Below are positions 1 through 5,654 of a stretch of DNA of 39,980 bases, piece by piece; positions within the stretch are counted from its first letter, which is position 1; every line of letters begins with the position of its first letter. The stretch is taken from contig ONSV01000025.1 of assembly GCA_900320585.1 (NCBI GenBank), positions 1 to 39,980 of the forward strand. The letters are read 5' to 3'. A program made the position numbers and the translations under genes. Origin of the DNA: an uncultured Prevotellaceae bacterium (GTDB lineage Bacteria; Bacteroidota; Bacteroidia; Bacteroidales; Bacteroidaceae). Below the pieces are notes generated by a model. The model made no database searches and was not told the origin of the DNA. It worked only from the letters and a program-made list of their open reading frames with translations.

Positions 1-2286
1 TAATTTCAGCTCTTCGTAGAGTCTATAACGCAGGATGTCGTTTCTTGTGACATGCTGTATCTTAAACTCATCTTGTAGTATTTTGCGAATGCTGTCGCTC
101 TCGCCTGTGTTTTTGCGGATTGCATCACTCAGAGAGGCTCTTTCTTCTTGGCTCTTTTTCAGTTCACGGGCAAGTTCTATTCGTATTTCATCAGGCTTGC
201 CGTAGGTGTCGATCAGTTGATTGACAACATTAATCATCTGATTGAGAATCTTTTCTACTACAGGATTGCGCAGGCTGTTCTTCCTCAACACACTTAGATG
301 TGACTTATATTCTTTTTTCTGTAATTCCTCCTTTGTGAGAGAACGTGCAGAATGTTTATAACCTGCTTTCTCACAAGCTTCACTATACTCATAGCCCTCC
401 ATCATGAAAGGAAGAATCTTGCGAATGGCCTTGGCGCTCAGGCTGCCGTAGTCAATAGGTAGTGAAATGTTAGCAAGAACAGAGGCATATTCTTTTTCAA
501 ATCCACAAATCTCGCTTATCCTGTGAAGGAGCGCGTCGTTTCCGGTGATGGATTTGTCGCCTGAATAGGAGTATAACAAATGCCATAAGCGGTAAAGTGG
601 TTGCTTTTCAAGGTCTTTCCCTTGAACCAAGGAGTTGAATTGAAGGAAATCTGTTTTATAGCCAAGTCCAGAGAAAATTTCTGATGTGGTGGCCAATACA
701 TCGTCGGCAGGCATCTTTGAGAAATCATATTCCCCATTGCCTGTTAAACTTATGATATCCTGAAATCCTTTGAAGAGGGCTGCCATTGTCCTGTTCCCTT
801 CAACCTCATTATAATTAAGGTCAAGAGTTTGAGGATTTTCAAACAAAAGACTGAGCACATCTTTTTTGCTCATCTTCTCTTTGAAGGTAAGTTCTTTATA
901 AAGGATATCTTTTTCTTCTTGGTCAAGATATCTATTGCCTTGTTCAACATCAAAATCATCAAATAGAGACAGCTGTCCATCGTTCCTTTTGATTCTCTTT
1001 AGTTTTCGATCGTTGACAGATACTTTCAAATTGTTTAGCACCTGCCATATCTTGAAATCTTGAAAGAGAGGCGATGATTTAGGGCATACTTTGGAGCCTG
1101 TGACAATGGTCTTTTTCTTGCCATCAACTTCTATCTCCTTGTCCTTGTGCTCAAATTCACAAAAACTAATAAGACTTTTGCAACTCTTCAAATCACGTTG
1201 ATAAAAAATGATAATGTCGCGTATCTCTTTCTTCAGTTGTGGTGTGAGTTGTGGGTGATATTGGGCTTGTCGTTCCCATATTGCCTCAAACTCATCCAGA
1301 TAGTCCTGTCGGTAGAAGATAATGTTCTTTAAACTGGAATTGGGATTATGGTTTATTATCTCCATCAGATATTGACCGACAGTTTGATGGTTGAAATAGA
1401 GTTCTTTGCTGCGGTCACTGATCATGGCCAGGCGTTTGCTGGAGTTGTTAATGGCGCCATTGATGTCGCATAAGACGTAAGCCACTATTTCGATGTCAAG
1501 CTTTTCCTCAATCGCCTTGGTTCTCCATACCAAAGCCTGTTCGTATCCACCCTTTCCATTGTTTTTTGCTGTGGACACATTGTGGATGGCATAGAATGCT
1601 CCGGATGTTTGGGTCTTGTTGAATCCATTTATTCTTTGCTTGAATTCCTCGTTGAGCACATCTGGATAATATACAGATTGGACTTCCCAAATCTTGTTGA
1701 ATTCAGATTGCAAGTCTGAACGATAGAAAACGGGCTTATTCTTTTTCCCTTTTTTAAATAGGTCAAGCAGGAGTTGGCCCGGCGTAAGATGCTCATCATA
1801 CATCTTCTTTGCGATATCCATTCCATCTATCAATTCTCCTTCCTCAGCATCCTTGATTTTCCGATTGCTTTTGTAGCCACGCTTTTTGTTGATCATCATC
1901 AGCACACGTGCAAAATCTTCTAAAGAGATTTCTTCCTCAACGGCTTTGGCACGGGCACGATAGGTGTTGAAAGTGGAACGATTACCCGATTCAGCCAGCA
2001 GAGTCTCCTCAGTAATGATTCCATTTTCTATCATGCATTCAATGAGATTTTTTCTTCGAAGTTTGTAGCGTTGAAGATTGCGGTGCATACTACGCTTCAT
2101 CCTTCTGTCGGCATTTGTTGTAATAGACTTTCCTTTTTCAAAATTAGTCTTTTCATCTACGGTTAAAGGGTTGACACGCACCCCCAGGCGAATAATGGAA
2201 GATTTCTCTGAGTCATTTTCTTTTTCATTTACTATCGCCCAGCCAATACTATTAGTTCCTAAATCAAGGCCAATAATCTTTTTCAT
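1..2286 (-). CDS. cas9: Cas9, type II-C, N-terminal 762 codons (runs off the window)
   Basis: RNA-guided DNA endonuclease of a type II CRISPR-Cas system. I translated the minus strand from the ATG at 2286 and it stays open to position 1. The start shows the RuvC-I motif IIGLDLGTNSIGWAIV, with the catalytic Asp near residue 7. An arginine-rich bridge helix follows at about residues 57-80 (RRMKRSMHRNLQRYKLRR). Near the left edge is the RuvC-II motif KPDEIRIELARELKK with its catalytic Glu. The HNH, RuvC-III and PAM-interacting parts lie outside the window; Bacteroidetes II-C proteins are usually about 1,400 residues, so roughly half is missing. The RuvC-II lead-in and the tracrRNA type fit subtype II-C. 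Base composition is AT-richer than the rest of the window, which suggests acquisition. A divergent tracrRNA lies 90 bp upstream. cas1, cas2 and the array are not seen and are expected further left. Confidence 0.96.
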   Translation of the reverse strand, partial: MKKIIGLDLGTNSIGWAIVNEKENDSEKSSIIRLGVRVNPLTVDEKTNFEKGKSITTNADRRMKRSMHRNLQRYKLRRKNLIECMIENGIITEETLLAESGNRSTFNTYRARAKAVEEEISLEDFARVLMMINKKRGYKSNRKIKDAEEGELIDGMDIAKKMYDEHLTPGQLLLDLFKKGKKNKPVFYRSDLQSEFNKIWEVQSVYYPDVLNEEFKQRINGFNKTQTSGAFYAIHNVSTAKNNGKGGYEQALVWRTKAIEEKLDIEIVAYVLCDINGAINNSSKRLAMISDRSKELYFNHQTVGQYLMEIINHNPNSSLKNIIFYRQDYLDEFEAIWERQAQYHPQLTPQLKKEIRDIIIFYQRDLKSCKSLISFCEFEHKDKEIEVDGKKKTIVTGSKVCPKSSPLFQDFKIWQVLNNLKVSVNDRKLKRIKRNDGQLSLFDDFDVEQGNRYLDQEEKDILYKELTFKEKMSKKDVLSLLFENPQTLDLNYNEVEGNRTMAALFKGFQDIISLTGNGEYDFSKMPADDVLATTSEIFSGLGYKTDFLQFNSLVQGKDLEKQPLYRLWHLLYSYSGDKSITGNDALLHRISEICGFEKEYASVLANISLPIDYGSLSAKAIRKILPFMMEGYEYSEACEKAGYKHSARSLTKEELQKKEYKSHLSVLRKNSLRNPVVEKILNQMINVVNQLIDTYGKPDEIRIELARELKKSQEERASLSDAIRKNTGESDSIRKILQDEFKIQHVTRNDILRYRLYEELKL

Positions 2287-2312
2287 AAATGTGATTTCTA
2301 GTTAATTCGTTT

Positions 2313-2320
2313 CAAAATTA
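2313..2320 (-). promoter_or_regulatory. Candidate -7 box for cas9
   Basis: The minus strand reads TAATTTTG, matching the Bacteroidetes TAnnTTTG box, 27 bp before the cas9 ATG. No TTG is found at the usual 19-21 bp upstream, so this is a partial match. It would place back-to-back promoters for cas9 and the tracrRNA within about 60 bp. Confidence 0.4.
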
Positions 2321-2340
2321 CAATTTTATTCCGAAAAATT

Positions 2341-2370
2341 TTGTAAATATGAAAGATTTTTTTATTTTTG
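2341..2370 (+). promoter_or_regulatory. tracrRNA promoter (TTG-N19-TATTTTTG)
   Basis: TTG at 2341-2343, a 19-bp spacer, then TATTTTTG at 2363-2370: an exact fit to the Bacteroidetes sigma-ABfr consensus. It points rightward and would start RNA at about 2375, just at the start of the anti-repeat. Confidence 0.75.
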
Positions 2371-2374
2371 CGTA

Positions 2375-2459
2375 CTAATTTTCTGCAAATCACAATAAGG
2401 ATTATTCCGTTGTGAAAACATTAGGTTCTGGTCCATCGTCCTTAACGGTGGACTTTTTT
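2375..2459 (+). ncRNA. tracrRNA of the type II-C system
   Basis: About 85 nt, transcribed away from cas9. The 5' part (about 2373-2395) is an anti-repeat: it contains ACTAATTTTCTGC then AAATCACAA, complementary to a repeat starting TTGTGATTTGC and containing AAATTAGT. From memory, Bacteroides type II-C arrays have repeats beginning GTTGTGATTTGC, which fits. Next comes a nexus-like short hairpin (GGA at 2399-2401 with TCC at 2406-2408), an A-rich linker, and an 8-bp terminator hairpin at 2431-2453 followed by six T. Promoter, anti-repeat, nexus and terminator are all in the right order beside cas9. The CRISPR array itself is outside the window, so the pairing is predicted rather than shown. 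Confidence 0.85.
2431..2459 (+). terminator. Rho-independent terminator of tracrRNA
   Basis: Arms GTCCATCG (2431-2438) and CGGTGGAC (2446-2453) pair over 8 bp with one G-U wobble around a 7-nt loop, followed by TTTTTT at 2454-2459. On the minus strand no T-run follows the hairpin, so it should not stop leftward transcription coming from the toxin-antitoxin-like operon. Confidence 0.8.
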
Positions 2460-2795
2460 GTTGGGCATACTAACGCCTCTTGGATTATAATATAGGACTC
2501 TTTTCCCTATTTCACCGGAAAATTGAAGAAGGTGGTGGGGTAGGGCTCGTTTTTCAGGGTGAAGTGCCACCACTCGCTGTTGTAGGTCTTGAAGCCGTGG
2601 CATGAGCGCCACAGGGCCAAGATGCCACATTTTGGTGGCTTCGTTCTCCAGTTGTTTGTAAGTGTCGGACGAATAAATCATTCTCATCGCTTCAACGATG
2701 CTTATGTTCTTGTCTTCTGACAACATATCTGCAAGCCATGCCACTTTTGATGGCAGGAGAAGATACAGATTGTCCTGAGTGATGGCCAAATTCAT
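2442..2795 (-). CDS. Small third partner of the DUF3791/DUF3990 operon, C-terminus replaced
   Basis: 117 codons. The first about 62 residues are typical of the small protein that follows DUF3990 genes (IVEAMRMIYSSDTYKQLENE, then a short WHLGPVAL-type end). Its role is unknown; an antitoxin or accessory role is inferred from context. From about codon 60 the reading frame runs out of frame through the remnant of a VanX-type dipeptidase (2507-2614) and then antisense over the tracrRNA terminator. The last 55 residues are therefore probably not native sequence: the gene seems to have lost its own stop at a recombination junction near 2615-2620. It overlaps the DUF3990 gene by 4 bp (ATGA), indicating translational coupling. 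Confidence that it is expressed is good; confidence that the long tail matters is low. Confidence 0.7.
   Translation of the reverse strand: MNLAITQDNLYLLLPSKVAWLADMLSEDKNISIVEAMRMIYSSDTYKQLENEATKMWHLGPVALMPRLQDLQQRVVALHPEKRALPHHLLQFSGEIGKRVLYYNPRGVSMPNKKVHR
2507..2614 (-). pseudogene. 3' remnant of a VanX/DdpX-type D-Ala-D-Ala dipeptidase gene
   Basis: In the frame ending at the TAG at 2507-2509 the minus strand encodes about 35 residues ending HGFKTYNSEWWHFTLKNEP and then YPTTFFNFPVK. EWWHF with a closing FDFPV/FNFPV-like end is the hallmark C-terminus of the zinc-dependent VanX/DdpX dipeptidase family (M15D). Upstream, the frame dissolves into the toxin-operon gene read in another frame. 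The remnant is GC-rich, like the core genome, whereas the neighbouring toxin genes are AT-richer. It looks as if the toxin-like operon landed here and removed the 5' part of the dipeptidase gene. Confidence 0.8.
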
Positions 2796-3277
2796 CGTGT
2801 CACCTCCTTTGCTTCAATGAACGTCAACGTCTTCAATGCTGTTTCAGTGTGAAATAGGTATTGATCAACAAGTTTGTAAGTCTTTAGTTCTGCTATCAAC
2901 TGTTGTTTGTTAATCAATCCGCCCTCATAGAGCGCGAAAGCTGCATATACACGGTCGTTTGCGACGGGGCCATAAACAATGTCGTATGAATGAGTAAACC
3001 CTTTTTGCGTGCGGTTCTGCATCACAAAGTCAACCCACTCCTCTGTAGGAGAATAGAATACCAAACAATTCAGTTTACGCAATGATGCTCTGTCAAACTC
3101 AAATGTATTGACATATCCGAGGCTCGCTTCATTTTCACTCATTCGCCTGAGCACCCATTCTTCAGCCTGCTTATACGAAGTTGTCGCATAGAAACCACTG
3201 CCATAGTCGAGTGTGCGGTTCGACTTCCGCAGTTCGGGTCTGGCAACTATTTCGATGCTACCGTGATATATTCTCAT
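2792..3277 (-). CDS. DUF3990 protein, ADP-ribosyltransferase-like toxin candidate
   Basis: 161 residues, cytoplasmic (no signal peptide). It has the DUF3990 family pattern: RIYHGS at the start (the His of an ART-like H-Y-E site), then DYGSGFYATTSYKQAEEW at about residues 25-42, YDIVYGPVANDRVY at about 98-111, and LVDQYLFHTETALKTL near the end. DUF3990 is generally regarded as an ADP-ribosyltransferase-fold family that often travels with DUF3791; the target is not established, so toxin activity is inferred. It overlaps the upstream DUF3791 gene by 20 bp and the downstream gene by 4 bp, a tightly coupled operon. Being next to a cas9/tracrRNA pair is the unusual point. Confidence 0.85.
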   Translation of the reverse strand: MRIYHGSIEIVARPELRKSNRTLDYGSGFYATTSYKQAEEWVLRRMSENEASLGYVNTFEFDRASLRKLNCLVFYSPTEEWVDFVMQNRTQKGFTHSYDIVYGPVANDRVYAAFALYEGGLINKQQLIAELKTYKLVDQYLFHTETALKTLTFIEAKEVTR

Positions 3278-3497
3278 ACTCTTTTTCTTTTCGCAGTTTT
3301 ATAAATTCGTCGATGTCCTCCAGAATCCACTGGCGGCTTTGGGTATGAAGGATTTCATAATGCTCACTCAGATAGTCAAGCACTTTATGCTCATCCAACA
3401 GTCGCATGGCTTCAACGCCGGTTAAATGCTTCGCGTTCTTATACTGCTCAATGCAGAAAGACACGAAATAGGCTATATCCTGTTTTTTCTTGTCCAT
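3258..3497 (-). CDS. DUF3791 protein, probable antitoxin or partner
   Basis: 79 residues from the ATG at 3497 (MDKKKQDIAYFVSFCIEQYK). A longer reading from 3530 would overlap the HTH gene; the 3497 start sits 2 bp after the HTH stop and begins where the family normally begins. The core matches DUF3791: VSFCIEQYK, GVEAMRLLDEHKVLDYLSEH, then YEILHTQSRQWILEDIDEFI. This family is regularly encoded just before DUF3990 genes. The binding partner and mechanism are not known; an antitoxin or chaperone role is inference from order and size. Confidence 0.82.
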   Translation of the reverse strand: MDKKKQDIAYFVSFCIEQYKNAKHLTGVEAMRLLDEHKVLDYLSEHYEILHTQSRQWILEDIDEFIKLRKEKEYENISR

Positions 3498-3499
3498 AC

Positions 3500-3694
3500 C
3501 TATTCTGTTATAAGTTCTCTCTTTTCGCAATCAAGCAATTTCGCTATTTTGTCAAGAGTCTGCAAGTCCGGCTGAGAGGTGTTCGTACACCATTTGCTTA
3601 CCGTAGATGTATTTTTCCCCAACTGTTCTGCCAGCCACCTGCTCGTTCTTTTTTTCTCGACCAGCATCACTTTGATTCTGTTTAAATCCTTCAT
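3500..3694 (-). CDS. Small XRE/Cro-CI type HTH regulator
   Basis: 64 residues, almost entirely one helix-turn-helix domain (residues about 7-60). The recognition region is WLAEQLGKNTSTVSKWCTN, followed by the usual LQTLDKIAKLLDC segment. It is the first gene of the four-gene operon and lies directly behind a consensus promoter, so autoregulation is the likely role (inferred). No dimerisation or sensor domain is present. An operator has not been identified with certainty; an inverted repeat lies about 90 bp upstream of the promoter. Confidence 0.88.
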   Translation of the reverse strand: MKDLNRIKVMLVEKKRTSRWLAEQLGKNTSTVSKWCTNTSQPDLQTLDKIAKLLDCEKRELITE

Positions 3695-3719
3695 TATTCA
3701 AACTAATTTGTTTTCAACG

Positions 3720-3749
3720 CAAATATAGTGGTTTTTGTTGGATATGCAA
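3720..3749 (-). promoter_or_regulatory. Promoter of the HTH-DUF3791-DUF3990 operon
   Basis: On the minus strand: TTG (3749-3747), a 19-bp spacer, then TATATTTG (3727-3720), an exact Bacteroidetes consensus. The predicted RNA start is about 20 bp upstream of the HTH ATG. No terminator is seen between here and cas9 on this strand, so this promoter may also feed cas9. Confidence 0.72.
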
Positions 3750-3824
3750 AATATTAGTGCTGATTTTCTTACGATTTCCTGAACCCTTTCTCACACGCAC
3801 AATCTCTCCGCAATTCCAAATTTT

Positions 3825-3854
3825 TATCCAAAATAGATTATCCAAAATGGATAA
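3825..3854. repeat. Direct and inverted repeat, possible operator
   Basis: TATCCAAAAT occurs twice with a 14-bp period (3825-3834, 3839-3848), and TTATCCA/TGGATAA forms a 7-bp inverted repeat at 3838-3854. It sits in the otherwise empty 240-bp gap between the TonB-domain gene and the HTH promoter. An operator role is only a suggestion. Confidence 0.35.
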
Positions 3855-3936
3855 AATTAGAAAAATGGAAACAAATGGCTTTTGCTGCCCGTATGCGCTA
3901 CTCGTTGCGGGGCTTCAAAAACTCTCTTGCCTCACC

Positions 3937-4389
3937 TTATTTTAATTTGAATACAATAGGCAAGCAGTACTTCGATTTCTTGCTTTTACCATTCATTTTT
4001 GCGGGTATCCATTTGGGCATGAGACCGACCACGCGCAAAGCTTCGGCATCAAGTTCCTTGTCGAGGCTCCTTACTACTTTGGGGTCACTGATGCTGCCGT
4101 CGGCATTGATGGTGAAAGTGACGACCACGCGGCCTTGGGCACACCCTTCAAAATTGGCTGGATAACTTACGTTCTGGTCGAGAAAATCCAAAAGAGCCTG
4201 CGTGCCGCCAGGGAAGGAGGGCTGTTGCTCGGGGTCATAAAAGATTTTGCTTTCAGCAACCTTGCTCCCTGCCGCTGTCGTGGTTCGGGTGGAATCCAAA
4301 TCAAGCATCTGGCTCTCACAGGCCGTGAAAATGGACAGGCTAATGCATGCGCCTACTATGGTCTTGAATATCTTTCCGTTTCCCTTCAT
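3937..4389 (-). CDS. TonB C-terminal-domain lipoprotein
   Basis: 150 residues. A lipoprotein signal ends in the lipobox IFTAC at about residue 24. Residues about 60-150 form a TonB C-terminal domain: FPGGTQALLDFLDQNVSYP, then GRVVVTFTINADGSISDPKV, then MPKWIPAKMNGK and a final YCLPIVFKL strand. TonB domains bind the TonB box of outer-membrane receptors, but this protein has no inner-membrane helix or proline-rich spacer, so it is not a classical energy transducer. It lies 108 bp downstream of the YitT gene on the same strand; no promoter consensus is visible in the gap. It resembles the secreted TonB-domain protein at 34.6-35.1 kb. Confidence 0.88.
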   Translation of the reverse strand: MKGNGKIFKTIVGACISLSIFTACESQMLDLDSTRTTTAAGSKVAESKIFYDPEQQPSFPGGTQALLDFLDQNVSYPANFEGCAQGRVVVTFTINADGSISDPKVVRSLDKELDAEALRVVGLMPKWIPAKMNGKSKKSKYCLPIVFKLK

Positions 4390-4497
4390 GGTATTTCTGC
4401 TTCAATGATCTTTTAGGTTGATGACTGAGAGGAAGATGGTTCACCTATCTTGAAAGCGACAGGCCCCAAAACACGAATATGCTCCCGGATGGAGTGC

Positions 4498-5409
4498 TTA
4501 TTTGTGGAATTTGAAGTGGTCGAAGCCTTGGCCATAGACACCAATCACGCGGCTCTGGCTGACGAAAGCGGTGGGGTCTACATCGTTGATGATGTGGAAA
4601 ATCTCACTCGACTGGCGCTTCTTGGCCAACACGAAGAGCATCTTGATGTGATGGCCTGAGTAGAATCCCTGCGCATCGAGCACGGTGACGCCACGGTGGG
4701 GCTCCTGGTTGATGCGGCGGGCGATCTCCTCGTAGTGGCTCGAGATGATGAAGAACTGCACCGAACTGCGGCGTGAGTTCACCACCTGGTCGATGCAGAA
4801 GGCGGTGACGCAAAGCACCACATAACCGTAAATCACCTTCTCGAAGTCGTGGAACACGAGATAGGAGCAAGTGATGACGAGAATGTCGCAAAGCAGAATC
4901 ACACGTCCCAAGGAGATGTCGCGGTATTTGTTGACAATGGCTGCTACGATGTCGGTGCCTCCGGTGCTTCCATTGAACGACAGACCCAATCCCACGCCGG
5001 CGCCACAGAAAATGGCCCCGATGATACTGGCCATGAAGGGCTGGTCTTGCAGCAGGTGCATCTGATAGCCCAGATCGGTGAGATACGACAGCAGCAAGGT
5101 GAGCACGCCAACGGCATAAATCGTCTTCAGACAGAAGCGGAACCCAAGAACCTTGAGCGCTATCAGCAGCAGGATGGCATTGATGCCGAAGTAGCTCACC
5201 TGCACGGGCACCTCCATGCCCCAGAACAACAAGGAGGAAATACCCGCCACGCCACCTGTCGTGATGTCGTTGGGAAGCAGGAAGAGCGTCCACCCCATGC
5301 CATACGCCATCATGCCGATGGCGATCATCACATAGTCGAAAAGCTCAGAGTGCAGGATTCTCTTGATGGCAGATTTGCGCTGCTCAGCCGAATTGGATTG
5401 GTTTGTCAT
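4498..5409 (-). CDS. YitT family membrane protein (DUF161 + DUF2179)
   Basis: 303 residues from the ATG at 5409 (MTNQSNSAEQ). A further in-frame ATG at 5433 is unlikely because it overlaps the -7 promoter box. About five hydrophobic segments fill residues 25-205 (e.g. YGMGWTLFLLPNDITTGGVA, and GAGVGLGLSFNGSTGGTDIV, the family signature). The C-terminal DUF2179 domain covers about residues 215-295 (SSHYEEIARRINQEPHRGVT, then GFYSGHHIKMLFVLAKKR). The family is an inner-membrane protein of uncertain function, sometimes suggested to be a transporter. It is probably transcribed alone or with the downstream TonB-domain gene. Confidence 0.92.
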   Translation of the reverse strand: MTNQSNSAEQRKSAIKRILHSELFDYVMIAIGMMAYGMGWTLFLLPNDITTGGVAGISSLLFWGMEVPVQVSYFGINAILLLIALKVLGFRFCLKTIYAVGVLTLLLSYLTDLGYQMHLLQDQPFMASIIGAIFCGAGVGLGLSFNGSTGGTDIVAAIVNKYRDISLGRVILLCDILVITCSYLVFHDFEKVIYGYVVLCVTAFCIDQVVNSRRSSVQFFIISSHYEEIARRINQEPHRGVTVLDAQGFYSGHHIKMLFVLAKKRQSSEIFHIINDVDPTAFVSQSRVIGVYGQGFDHFKFHK

Positions 5410-5430
5410 GTTCTTTTCAATTTCTCGCTG

Positions 5431-5463
5431 CAAAAATACGATATTTTTTTAGTATCAGGCCAA
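5431..5463 (-). promoter_or_regulatory. Promoter of the YitT gene
   Basis: TATTTTTG on the minus strand (5438-5431), with TTG at 5463-5461 and a 22-bp spacer, slightly longer than the usual 19-21. The box covers the alternative ATG at 5433, which supports the start at 5409. Confidence 0.5.
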
Positions 5464-5482
5464 ACAAGCATATTTAAATTTT

Positions 5483-5612
5483 TAGGAGTTGCAGGAGTTC
5501 AGGAGTTGCAGGAGTTCAGACATTACTCTTTTTTCATGGAGTTGCAGGAGTTCAGACATTACTCTTTTTTCATGGAGTTGCAGGAGTTGCAGGAGTTCAG
5601 ACAATAGCCTGA
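5483..5612. repeat. AGGAGTTC/AGGAGTTGC repeat cluster with a 36-bp tandem duplication
   Basis: Short units AGGAGTTC (8 nt) and AGGAGTTGC (9 nt) run in tandem. A larger unit beginning GGAGTTGCAGGAGTTCAGAC and ending in ACTCTTTTTTCAT is exactly duplicated at 5502-5537 and 5538-5573, and a third partial copy ends in CAGACAATAGCC. It fills the gap after the MacB permease stop (5655) and before the YitT promoter. The stretch from about 5600 to the permease stop resembles the middle of the element at 25.96-26.02 kb. Confidence 0.85.
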
Positions 5613-5654
5613 ATTCCCCCGTTGAGCTCAAAGACCGTTTGTGGTGGTAGTGTC

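Noticed and set aside
516-1826. Several short frames (60-73 codons) on both strands in the first 2 kb
   Set aside because: They all lie inside the open cas9 frame, which continues beyond the window edge.
2287-2325. Degenerate CRISPR-repeat-like words (TGTGATTT, then TTTCAAAATTA) in the cas9 leader, as for a self-targeting guide
   Set aside because: The two words are separated by a 13-nt stretch absent from the predicted repeat and the match is short; chance in AT-rich DNA is likely.
5502-5573. CRISPR array (36-bp repeats fit the usual length)
   Set aside because: Copies are directly adjacent with no spacers. The 34.17-34.34 kb array was rejected for the same reason; neither matches the repeat predicted from the tracrRNA.
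4849-5607. Plus-strand frame with repeated residues ELQEFRHYSFF at its end
   Set aside because: It is antisense to the YitT gene and its repeat is just the translation of the 36-bp DNA repeat; no start region or family match.
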